A stretch of DNA of 64,000 nt, from the NCBI GenBank assembly GCA_003149635.1, contig QCWI01000003.1:1-64000 (forward strand). The letters are read 5' to 3'. The translations under genes and the position numbers were made by a program. Below the pieces are notes generated by a model. The model was not told where the DNA came from. It did not search any database and worked only from the letters and a program-made list of their open reading frames with translations. How positions within the stretch are numbered: position 1 is the first letter of the stretch; every line of letters starts with the position of its first letter. This stretch comes from Fluviicola sp. XM-24bin1. Its GTDB lineage: Bacteria > Bacteroidota > Bacteroidia > Flavobacteriales_D > Crocinitomicaceae. This document shows positions 46,901 to 54,540 of the stretch, piece by piece.

Positions 46901-48158
46901 AACACAGCAGAATCCAACGGTTACTTACAACACGTCTGGAACGTATGATGTAACGCTTGAGGTAACGAATAGCTTCGGAACAACAACTACAACCACTACA
47001 AGTGCTGTCGTTGTAAACACAACGCCGACAGTGACGGTTTCCGGTGCCACACAGATTTGTGAGGGTGGAACAACACAGTTGACTGCTTCTGGAGCAACAT
47101 CGTACACGTGGGATAACGGATTGGGAACTGGAGCATCGCAAATTTTGTCGCCTTCAGTGACTACAACATACACGGTGACGGGATCAAACGGTCTGTCTTG
47201 TGACGCCACTGAGACGGTAACGGTAACAGTGAATCCGGTTCCAACGGTAACAGCAACTGTGAACAACAATACAGTTTGTGCAGGAGATGCGGTTCAATTG
47301 GATGCATCCGGAGCATCAACCTACTCATGGGATAACGGTTTGGGAACTGGAGCCACACAAACGGCGAATCCAACGCAAACTACGATCTATACGGTAACGG
47401 GCACGGATGCCAATAGCTGTTCGAACACGGCTACGGTAACCGTATCAATTACGCCGCCACCAACAGTAACAGTGAACACGACTTCAGTGGATATTTGTGA
47501 AGGAGAATCAGCAAACTTGGCAGCATCCGGCGCGAATTCATACACGTGGACGCCAAATGGAACTTTGAACACAGGAACAGGAGCAGCGGTAATCGCCACT
47601 CCAACTGCAACCACCACATACACCGTAGAAGGAGCGAATACCTGTGGAACAGATTCAGAGGACATCACAGTGAATGTATTCCCGATTCCGGCGACGCCTA
47701 CCATTACGCAAAGTGGTAATACCTTGTCGGTAACATTGCAAGCGGGTGAAACAGCAACGTGGACATTCAACGGATTCCCGGCTGGAACAGGAGCAACGAT
47801 CAATATGGTCGGAAGCGGAATTTACCTAGTAACGATTTCCAATCAGGCGGGGTGTGAATCTCAGTCGAGTGGAACGTTTGAGGAAGACGATGCTTCGGTA
47901 ACGCAGCTTTTCGCGGAGGCTTCTTTATTGATCTTCCCGAATCCAACGAACGGATCGATTTCTGTGAACTTCCATACAGATGAAGAAATTCAAATGTGGT
48001 TAACAGACGCTCTTGGAAGAAGAATTACAGAGATGCGCACGTACAAAGTAGGAACCCACTCAGATGTAGTGGATCTTACGGAGTACCGACCGGGCATTTA
48101 CATGATGGTTTTCGAATCATCGAACGGAACGTTTATGCGCAGAGTCACAAAACGCTAG
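43935..48158 (+). CDS. Secreted subtilisin-like (S8) protease with PKD/Ig-like modules and T9SS type A C-terminus
   Basis: VVAVTDNAI, NHGTHVSGTVG, GTSMASPNVAGLVG catalytic regions; PKD WNWTFPGGTPATSTQQNPTVTY; C-terminal IFPNPTNGSISVNF. Confidence 0.93.
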   Translation: MIRKLLLLVLLCCSGFLSNAQTVYEWYQDGIVVFQMKTDAYYNFPVREKAVDFDQIPFIAQLKDEYDITSMIQMHPNDPDELLRHTFQINFDMWAQVDNLIAAIRQNPDVEYAEKKELHRHFLTPNDLGANSASGTGMWHLYTMQAQQAWDLSTGDPNIVVAVTDNAILTTHQDLQNKLVQGYDAPTGGTDPNPCGSNDGNHGTHVSGTVGAQTDNNIGVSSIGFNVSVMPVKIGNCNGALTHGYEGINYAANNGADVINMSWGGGGFSNYGQNICNAAWNAGSILVAAAGNDGVSTVFYPAGYNNVISVASTTTNDSKSGFSQFGTWIDIAAPGSAIRSTYANSNSSYARIQGTSMASPNVAGLVGLIKSYVPGATNQDIINCLYSSADNIDAANPNYIGQLGAGRINAFAALQCIGVFNVALDAGITDILDPGATVCGNSFTPQVQLRNFGTDPLTSVDINYEWNGTPFVFAWTGNLTQGQTELVNLPTQTAPNGSYTFTASTSNPNAGTDLTPGNDQFQTNFIVDVNGQVVNLDLLLDCYGSEISWSIIDDQGATLFSGGGYPDINAGQLVQESFCLPVGCYEFRINDTYGDGLNGSSFSGCNVDGDYLITDGNGDTLVIMTAPNGDFGFGTTDLFCVVSPNVLNDAGISSIVAPTGVNCSNSITPTVEIRNYGNDPLTSATINYQTTGGVQSYAWTGNLLTGQSENVVLPAITSTGGIVTLTVYTSAPNGVQDDDLSNDQNSTQLTVYAAPATLPFVEDFETNVFTNGDWTLENPDSDVTWALETVGGITPGSQAAKLDFFNYSAAAQRDGLVSPRISLVGYTSAQLDFDHAYRRFNQTAADSLIIYVSTDCGSTWDRVFQVAEDGTGSFATQTTNTAAFTPSIADDWCFAGGVGASCFSVDLTPFVGQEILVKFESYNAGTIGNNLFIDNINIDGTPGNFPPAPNFSSNTTAVCEGGSVDFTDLSTANITAWNWTFPGGTPATSTQQNPTVTYNTSGTYDVTLEVTNSFGTTTTTTTSAVVVNTTPTVTVSGATQICEGGTTQLTASGATSYTWDNGLGTGASQILSPSVTTTYTVTGSNGLSCDATETVTVTVNPVPTVTATVNNNTVCAGDAVQLDASGASTYSWDNGLGTGATQTANPTQTTIYTVTGTDANSCSNTATVTVSITPPPTVTVNTTSVDICEGESANLAASGANSYTWTPNGTLNTGTGAAVIATPTATTTYTVEGANTCGTDSEDITVNVFPIPATPTITQSGNTLSVTLQAGETATWTFNGFPAGTGATINMVGSGIYLVTISNQAGCESQSSGTFEEDDASVTQLFAEASLLIFPNPTNGSISVNFHTDEEIQMWLTDALGRRITEMRTYKVGTHSDVVDLTEYRPGIYMMVFESSNGTFMRRVTKR

Positions 48159-48177
48159 TTGTTTCTTAACAACGTTT

Positions 48178-48210
48178 AAAAGGGGGTCGCGAAAGTGACC
48201 CCCTTTTTTA
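48178..48210 (+). terminator. Intrinsic terminator after the S8 protease gene
   Basis: AAAGGGGGTC-gcgaaagt-GACCCCCTTTTTT. Confidence 0.85.
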
Positions 48211-48225
48211 TTGTGACAAACAGAG

Positions 48226-48425
48226 CATTGAGCGTAGTCGAAATGCGGAATAAACGGGAGAATTATGCACATTTCGGCTACGTTCAATGTGCAGACGGAT
48301 TTAAACCCCTCCAAAGGGGAGTTGTTTTTTCCGCTTAATATCATTTTATGGTAAGTTGGCTCCCCCTTTGGAGGAGAACAAGCGCTGCTTCTGCAGACCG
48401 AAGGGACGATGGGGGGAGGACAAAA
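48226..48425. repeat. Composite intergenic repeat (CATTGAGCGTAGTCGAAATG inverted pair, then CTCCAAAGGGGAG/CTCCCCCTTTGGAG inverted pair)
   Basis: 48226-48245 vs 48270-48289 inverted (18/20); followed by a second G/C-rich inverted pair. Confidence 0.6.
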
Positions 48426-48457
48426 GCGAGTCTCCTTATTCTTTCCGGACGAACCAA

Positions 48458-49276
48458 TTACCACTCATCCACAAACGTAATATCCTCCACATTCGGCTCA
48501 AAGTAGCCTTCCTGCCACTCCAATACCAACATATCTTTGCGAGATTGATACCAGTTGTATTCATCGTTCATTGGTTCCCCGATTTCTCGCTCGTAATCAA
48601 TGTGGGTGCCCCAACCTCTTTCGTCCGGGAAGATGAGTTTCTCGGAGAACCAGTATCCACCATCTCCAACGCTTGTGCAGTGAATCGCATTGATCAATCG
48701 CTCTCCGTCATTGAAGATGTAAGTATATCCTCCATCGACTCCACACGCTTCCGCAAACAGGTCAATTACCAGCATACTTTCGATGCCCTCCACCCCACGG
48801 TTGTCGTGAACGCGAAGTACGAATGAATAGGTGTTCAGATCACCTTCTTTGCCGAAAAATTCTCCGTCTTTCAGATAGCGCGCGCGGAATTTAAATTGTT
48901 CGTTCACTTGGGCGGTGATAACCATATAAATCCCTCCATTGATTTCGCGAGAATCTAACGCGATGAGTCCTCCGGCAATGTATCCAGTTCCTTTTTTGGT
49001 TTTCACCTTGTACCAGTACGAATCGTTGCCGTGCACCTGAACGATAATTTTAGTGTTCTCCAAAATCTTCACCCTGGAACCAATAGGCAAGGTGTCAATT
49101 GCAGAAGCTTCCGTTGACGGATTTTTTCGCAGGACGACCTGATCTCCGTAGAGACGTTCGGTACTTCCTTCTTCGAATTCATACGAGGGTGATACGACAC
49201 GCACATCGGCGTATTCGTGTTGAGAAAAGCTGAGATTTGCTACGAAGGCAAATACGAATAGAATTAGATGTTTCAT
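48458..49276 (-). CDS. Exported SH3-like domain protein
   Basis: Signal peptide MKHLILFVFAFVANLSFSQ; LRKNPSTEASAIDTLPIGSRVKILENT...YWYKVKTKKGTGYIAGGLIAL is SH3_3-like. Start refined from 49339. Confidence 0.75.
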   Translation of the reverse strand: MKHLILFVFAFVANLSFSQHEYADVRVVSPSYEFEEGSTERLYGDQVVLRKNPSTEASAIDTLPIGSRVKILENTKIIVQVHGNDSYWYKVKTKKGTGYIAGGLIALDSREINGGIYMVITAQVNEQFKFRARYLKDGEFFGKEGDLNTYSFVLRVHDNRGVEGIESMLVIDLFAEACGVDGGYTYIFNDGERLINAIHCTSVGDGGYWFSEKLIFPDERGWGTHIDYEREIGEPMNDEYNWYQSRKDMLVLEWQEGYFEPNVEDITFVDEW

Positions 49277-49385
49277 CGGGCTTGTTTTAAACGAATGTAC
49301 GCCAAAACCGCGCCGGAAAACAGCCAAAATCAGGCTCACTTATTATTCGTAGTAAAGCAATTATAATTCGTAGTATAAACCAAAA

Positions 49386-49416
49386 AACCTCCTACCAGAG
49401 AGAGAAGCAGGAGGTT
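49386..49416 (-). terminator. Hairpin terminator-like element
   Basis: Minus strand AACCTCCT...AGGAGGTTTTTT, downstream of the cyclase fragment. Confidence 0.55.
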
Positions 49417-49498
49417 CCAAACTACGCACTATTCATATCAGAAACGCTCTGATCCACCAATAGTATTTTTGAAGACGTTGTAACTTAGATCTATGAAA

Positions 49499-49849
49499 TT
49501 ATGCCTGCGAGCTGTGAAGTATTCGTAGACGGAATTCCATCAATAACCATAGTTGGGAGGCCACAGCTTCAGAAACGGCAATTTTTCCGGCTTCACCCTG
49601 AGACTCCAATCGGCTGGAAAGGTTTACGGTATCGCCCCAAAGATCGTAGGTATAACGACGCGTTCCAATGACACCAGCGACAACAGGGCCAACGTGAATT
49701 CCAATGCGGATTTTCAATCCCAGTTTTTTAATCTCCGGATCGTTGTCCATGAAGTTGATCATGTCCAATGCCAAAAGTGGCCTACGAAACGATGTCAAAA
49801 TACCGCCACAATTGGAATGACGAGCCGATGTTTGAACCTCAAGACACAC
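49499..49849 (-). pseudogene. Truncated class III adenylate/guanylate cyclase catalytic domain
   Basis: LGLKIRIGIHVGPVVAGVIGTRRYTYDLWGDTVNLSSRLESQGEAGKIAVSEAVA is cyclase core; the N-terminal half with the metal-binding region is absent. Confidence 0.75.
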
Positions 49850-49885
49850 CTGATTTTTTAACTGAACCCTTTAACGCTGAGAAAT

Positions 49886-50380
49886 ATGTCTAATGAAATC
49901 CCTACTTCTGGAATCTTAAAACGAAGTGCACAAGTATTGGTCACTTGTACCGAACAGGACGCTTTCGATTACATTTCAAGCAGTACCAAACTTCCCGAAT
50001 GGTCAAAAAAAGTCGGGGCCATTCCCGGTGTGGAAAAAGTGGAATTGTTGGATGAGTCCTACGACAAAGTTGGACAGCGCCGCATCATTACATTTCAAGG
50101 TGGTGATACCGCCGAGGAACAATTATTAACCTACAACCCTCCCGTGAATTATTCGTATCGCATTAGTAAATTCAGCAACTTTTTGAAAAAACTTTCCGAT
50201 GCGGCCTATGGTCAATTGTGGTTCGATTTGGTCGATGGAAAAACCAGAATCACGTGGGAATACTCCTTCTCCTACAAGAACATTTTTGCCCGTATGGTTT
50301 TGTCCCTTTTCCTGACGTTTGTGTACAAAAAGTTCATGCGTGTATCCCTTGAAAATGCGCAGAAAGAGCTGGAGAAGTAA
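49886..50380 (+). CDS. SRPBCC-like (polyketide cyclase/lipid-binding fold) protein
   Basis: AFDYISSSTKLPEWSKKVGAIPGVEKVELLDESYDKVGQRRIITFQGGDTAEEQL...WEYSFSYKN pattern. Confidence 0.65.
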   Translation: MSNEIPTSGILKRSAQVLVTCTEQDAFDYISSSTKLPEWSKKVGAIPGVEKVELLDESYDKVGQRRIITFQGGDTAEEQLLTYNPPVNYSYRISKFSNFLKKLSDAAYGQLWFDLVDGKTRITWEYSFSYKNIFARMVLSLFLTFVYKKFMRVSLENAQKELEK

Positions 50381-50570
50381 TTTTGTTTCCTGTAAGACGT
50401 ACTTTGATAATCCACGGCAATTCAACCGGAATTACTGAATCGATTTAGCTAATTTACTAGTCGATAGGAATCGAAGCATTGCAAAATGTTGAAATAGAAC
50501 TTGTTACAGAAGGCTCGATTTTTATTTAACATTGCTACAACCTTTTTGTTAGAAAATACGTCTTACCCAC

Positions 50571-53519
50571 ATGAAAGCTACAATACTCGTACTCGCACTG
50601 TTCGGCGCTGCCCTCTCCTTTGGGCAAATCGGAACGCTGGATTTCGTTGAAAACCAAGGTCAATTCCCTGATCAGGTGAACTTTAAAGCCAATCTATACA
50701 ACGGTAACGTTTACCTAGAGGATAACTGTTTTACGTTTGTATTCCATAATCGTGAAGATCTAAATCATCAGCACGATCATACAATTGGAATGAACGAAGA
50801 AGAGCACTATGAAGAGCCGGAGTTTGTCCGTTCGCACGCGTTCAAAACACACTTTTTGGGAAGCAACAAAGGGTTGACAACTTCTCAAGACATACAACGC
50901 GCTGGAATGTACAACTACTTCATTGGTAACGATGAAAGTAAGTGGGCATCAAACGTGCGTCGTTTCGGAATCATTACGCAACATAACGTTTACGACGGCA
51001 TTGATTTGAAAGTGTACAGTAAAGAAGTACACCTCAAATACGATTTTGTAATTCAGCCAAAAGCAGATGTAACTCAAATTCAATTACAGCACGAAGGTGT
51101 AGATGCAGTATTTCAAAAAGATGGTGCTTTAACGCTTCGTACTTCTATCGGAGAGATTATAGAGAACAAGCCCTACGCATACCAGATCATGAAAAATGGA
51201 TCGATGAAAGAAGTAGTATGTGAATACGCTTTGAATGATGGTGTCGTAACTTTCGTTTTCCCGAATGGATACGATCAAAAAAGAGAATTGATTATCGACC
51301 CAGTTTTGGTAGCAGCGACGCTTTCAGGTTCTACCGCAGAAAACTACGGTCACTCTGCAGCATTTGACAATGACGGTAATATTTACACTGGAGCACGTTG
51401 TTTTAATACAGGATACCCAACAACGGTTGGAGCCTTCCAAACAACATTCGGTGGCGGTGGTGTTGACATCGCAGTGAGTAAACTGAATCCGGATGGATCG
51501 AACCTTATTTACGCGACTTACCTCGGTGGATCAAGCACAGAATATCCGCACAGTATGATTACAGATGATGCCGGTGACCTTTGGGTTCTAGGATCTACAA
51601 GTTCTACCGACTTCCCAACGAGTGCTGGTGCCTACCAAAGTACTTTCGGAGGAGGATCACAAGATCACGTAATGGTGCATTTGAGTGCTGACGGATCAAC
51701 AATGATCGGAGGAACATATCTCGGAGGAAACCAGGCAGATGCTTCAAACTTCATCACATTTAATTACGGTGATAACTTCCGAGGAGAAATCGTGGTGGAC
51801 GATCAAGGAAACTGTTATGTAGCCTCATGTACGCAATCACAGGATTTCCCAGTAACTGCGGGAGCATATCAAGGAACGTATGGAGGAGGAACTTCAGACG
51901 GTGTGGTTTTCTCATTGAATGCTGATATGACGGCCTTGAACTGGAGTACATACTTAGGAGCTGGTGCTGATGATGCAAGCTTCGGTCTACGTCAGGATGG
52001 CAACGGCGACGTTTTCGTATGTGGTGTGACAACGGGAACTTTCGTTCCGGTAACTGGATACATGACAGCCAATCAGGGAGGTAATGATGCTTACGTTGTA
52101 AAACTAAGCAGCGACGGAACTACACTTTTGGCAGGAACGTACTACGGAACCTCAGGAAGCGACAATGCATTCTTCCTAGACCTTGGAGGTACAGGAGGTG
52201 TATTTATTTACGGTCAAGCAGGACCAGGAATTCCAGTAACTCCTGGAATCTATACAGACGCAGGAAGTGGACAGTACGTTACAAGTTTCACAGACGATTT
52301 GGCCTCGGTAAACTACAGCACCGTTGTCGGTGGAACGAGCATCGTACCTATTGCCTTTATGGTAGATCAGTGTGATCGAATTTATTACTCTGGACACAGC
52401 GCGACTTCAAGTGGTGGGCCGGTAACGCCGGACAATATTCAAGCAACAGGAGGATTCTACATTGGCGTGTTGGAGCAAGGCGCTACCGGATTGTACTTCG
52501 GAACTTATTACGGTGGAGATCACGTAGATGGAGGAACCAGCCGTTTCGATCCAAGTGGAATCGTATATCAAGGAGTTTGTACAATTAGTGGGTTCAACAC
52601 GACGCCAACAGCGTGGTCAAGTACACAAAGCGGATGGGACATCGGAGTATTTAAAATTGACTTCGAAGTACCAAACGGATCATTGGACATTCAAGTAGAC
52701 GATCAAATCGCGTGTGGAACGCCTCCATACGATGTACCTTTCAACAGTACTGCCGGGCCGAACGCAACCTTTACATGGGATTTTGGTGACGGAAACGGAT
52801 CAACGCAACAAAACCCATTGCACCAGTACCAGTCTTCAGGAACGTATAACGTTGTTCTAATTGCAGAAGATTCAACTGGATGTGTAGCGTCTGATACAGC
52901 ATATGCAACAGTTCAGATTACAGAGCCGGAACCATTTACTGCGAACTGGAACTTTACTCCGCCACCGCCATGTTCAAATACCGTGACACTGGACATCTCA
53001 TTTACAGGAACGGGGGCTGATTCATTGGTTTGGGTATTGCCAAATCAAACATTGACGAACGTAACGCAAATTAATGAGACCTATAGCACCCCGGGTACTT
53101 ACGACGTAACATTAATGGCTTACGATTTAGACTGTTCTTACAGGGACACCATCACTCAATCATTCTCGGTGTCTGAGTTCACCAAGGTAGGCAACATCGT
53201 GATGCCAAACGTATTCACTCCGAATGATGACGGCGTAAACGAATTGTACAAGCCACGTTACGAATCAAGTCCGCAAGACGATGCTTTCGAATCACTCGAA
53301 TACTACCACGTTGTGATCATCAACCGATGGGGAGAAACTGTATTTGAGAGTGGAGAAACGCCTGCAGAATGGGCTTGGGATGGAACTATCGACGGAGCAT
53401 ACATTGCTCAAGATGGAGTGTACTTCTACAAAGCTGAATACCGTCAATACTGTACTACGGATAATACGCAATTGCAGGAAAAGCATGGCTTCATTCATGT
53501 TGAACAGGTAAACGATTAA
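50571..53519 (+). CDS. Secreted SBBP-repeat/PKD protein with gliding-motility (T9SS type B) C-terminus
   Basis: DFVENQGQFPDQVNFKANL N-domain; repeated YxTYLGGSxxxxxxx; PKD WDFGDGNGSTQQNPLHQY; NVFTPNDDGVNELYKP...NRWGETVFE. Confidence 0.88.
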   Translation: MKATILVLALFGAALSFGQIGTLDFVENQGQFPDQVNFKANLYNGNVYLEDNCFTFVFHNREDLNHQHDHTIGMNEEEHYEEPEFVRSHAFKTHFLGSNKGLTTSQDIQRAGMYNYFIGNDESKWASNVRRFGIITQHNVYDGIDLKVYSKEVHLKYDFVIQPKADVTQIQLQHEGVDAVFQKDGALTLRTSIGEIIENKPYAYQIMKNGSMKEVVCEYALNDGVVTFVFPNGYDQKRELIIDPVLVAATLSGSTAENYGHSAAFDNDGNIYTGARCFNTGYPTTVGAFQTTFGGGGVDIAVSKLNPDGSNLIYATYLGGSSTEYPHSMITDDAGDLWVLGSTSSTDFPTSAGAYQSTFGGGSQDHVMVHLSADGSTMIGGTYLGGNQADASNFITFNYGDNFRGEIVVDDQGNCYVASCTQSQDFPVTAGAYQGTYGGGTSDGVVFSLNADMTALNWSTYLGAGADDASFGLRQDGNGDVFVCGVTTGTFVPVTGYMTANQGGNDAYVVKLSSDGTTLLAGTYYGTSGSDNAFFLDLGGTGGVFIYGQAGPGIPVTPGIYTDAGSGQYVTSFTDDLASVNYSTVVGGTSIVPIAFMVDQCDRIYYSGHSATSSGGPVTPDNIQATGGFYIGVLEQGATGLYFGTYYGGDHVDGGTSRFDPSGIVYQGVCTISGFNTTPTAWSSTQSGWDIGVFKIDFEVPNGSLDIQVDDQIACGTPPYDVPFNSTAGPNATFTWDFGDGNGSTQQNPLHQYQSSGTYNVVLIAEDSTGCVASDTAYATVQITEPEPFTANWNFTPPPPCSNTVTLDISFTGTGADSLVWVLPNQTLTNVTQINETYSTPGTYDVTLMAYDLDCSYRDTITQSFSVSEFTKVGNIVMPNVFTPNDDGVNELYKPRYESSPQDDAFESLEYYHVVIINRWGETVFESGETPAEWAWDGTIDGAYIAQDGVYFYKAEYRQYCTTDNTQLQEKHGFIHVEQVND

Positions 53520-53581
53520 TTCTCGGCAGGAATCTATCAGAGCGAGACGGTTTATTTTAATGAAAGCCGTACCTTGCGCCC

Positions 53582-54049
53582 ATGTTACTGGGGATTAATT
53601 TCGTAAAGGATATCAAAAACGATTTGGAGGCATCGCGTGTGCCGCAAATTGAAGCGTATAACGTTCCTTCATTCGGTGAAGGAGAAGTAGGAACTTTGCA
53701 TGGTGGAAGATCGGATTCCAACGGGTATAAATTCTTTACCATTCACTTATTTGGAAGTCCGAAAATAAAAGTGGTGAAGGGTTGTACTGTTACTTTCAAC
53801 GGCCCAGACGGAAGTTTTACCATCAAGTCGGATACAAAAGACATCGAATCGTACTACTCCAGTAAATTGCAGAAAGGTGTTACAGAATTTGAATTGTTCT
53901 TGGACAAAGACAATCTGACGCAACTCAAAAAGCCAATCGATGAGATGACCTTGGACTTTGGAAAATCCGGGTTGTTCAAGAAACATCAATATTCTTTCAA
54001 AGTAGACTCGAAGAAGTTCAAGAAGTTTTTGTTGGAGAAGAGAGGGTGA
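53582..54049 (+). CDS. Conserved hypothetical protein
   Basis: 155-aa ORF with coherent composition and no credible overlapping alternative. Confidence 0.6.
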   Translation: MLLGINFVKDIKNDLEASRVPQIEAYNVPSFGEGEVGTLHGGRSDSNGYKFFTIHLFGSPKIKVVKGCTVTFNGPDGSFTIKSDTKDIESYYSSKLQKGVTEFELFLDKDNLTQLKKPIDEMTLDFGKSGLFKKHQYSFKVDSKKFKKFLLEKRG

Positions 54050-54163
54050 TTTAGTTAGACTCTAGACTAGCAGACGTCAGACACTAGACTTTTCGTTTCT
54101 AATTTATCATTGTAACAAACGTTTATTTTTATCTTATAAATTTGTAGCTCAACTTCATTACAA

Positions 54164-54286
54164 ATGAAGAAAGCCTTATTTCTACTCCTTTTTAGTATGT
54201 CGTCGTTATTTTCCAAAGCGTGTGATTTATCGTATGTCTGGAGACTCCGCGTTGAGGATCAAGATGGAATTCCATATGAGCACTAA
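54164..54286 (+). pseudogene. Truncated exported-protein ORF (40 aa)
   Basis: MKKALFLLLFSMSSLFSKACDLSYVWRLRVEDQDGIPYEH-stop; good signal peptide, almost no mature domain. Confidence 0.45.
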
Positions 54287-54337
54287 GGGCATTTGAATTT
54301 ATTACGATGATTTGATGATGCCCACGGTGCTTTTTGA

Positions 54338-54363
54338 ACCGTAAAGACGCAAAGGGCGCAAAG
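54338..54363. repeat. Dispersed repeat-like sequence ACCGTAAAGACGCAAAGGGCGCAAAG
   Basis: Recognisable repeat-type sequence with internal GACGCAAAGGGCGCAAAG periodicity; noncoding. Confidence 0.4.
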
Positions 54364-54540
54364 TTCTATTTGTTGAGATACTTTTTAAGTATTTCGCCTT
54401 ACAAGTACAATCGATTGTCTATTAATACGCCCAATTTTCATTTCTTGTGAGAATCCAACGATACCGACGATTTCACCGTTAAAATACTACGGAAATAGCT
54501 TCTTTTCGTATTTTGGGAAACAGACTAAAACTATAACCTT

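Noticed and set aside
46880-47700. Possible tandem repeat array or CRISPR-like pattern in the 3' half of the protease gene
   Set aside because: Repetition is at the protein-domain level (Ig/PKD-like GGTTQLTASGATSYTWDNGLGTGA units), in frame, without uniform spacers.
46925-47803. Minus-strand Val/Thr-rich ORFs within the subtilisin gene
   Set aside because: They mirror the repetitive Thr/Val-rich Ig-like coding sequence; not genes.
9425-53010. Additional GTGTCA or TGACAC hexamers (e.g. near 9425, 26920, 35630, 39762, 41310, 46490, 53000)
   Set aside because: They are single half-sites inside or at coding sequences without the paired half-site at 3-nt spacing.
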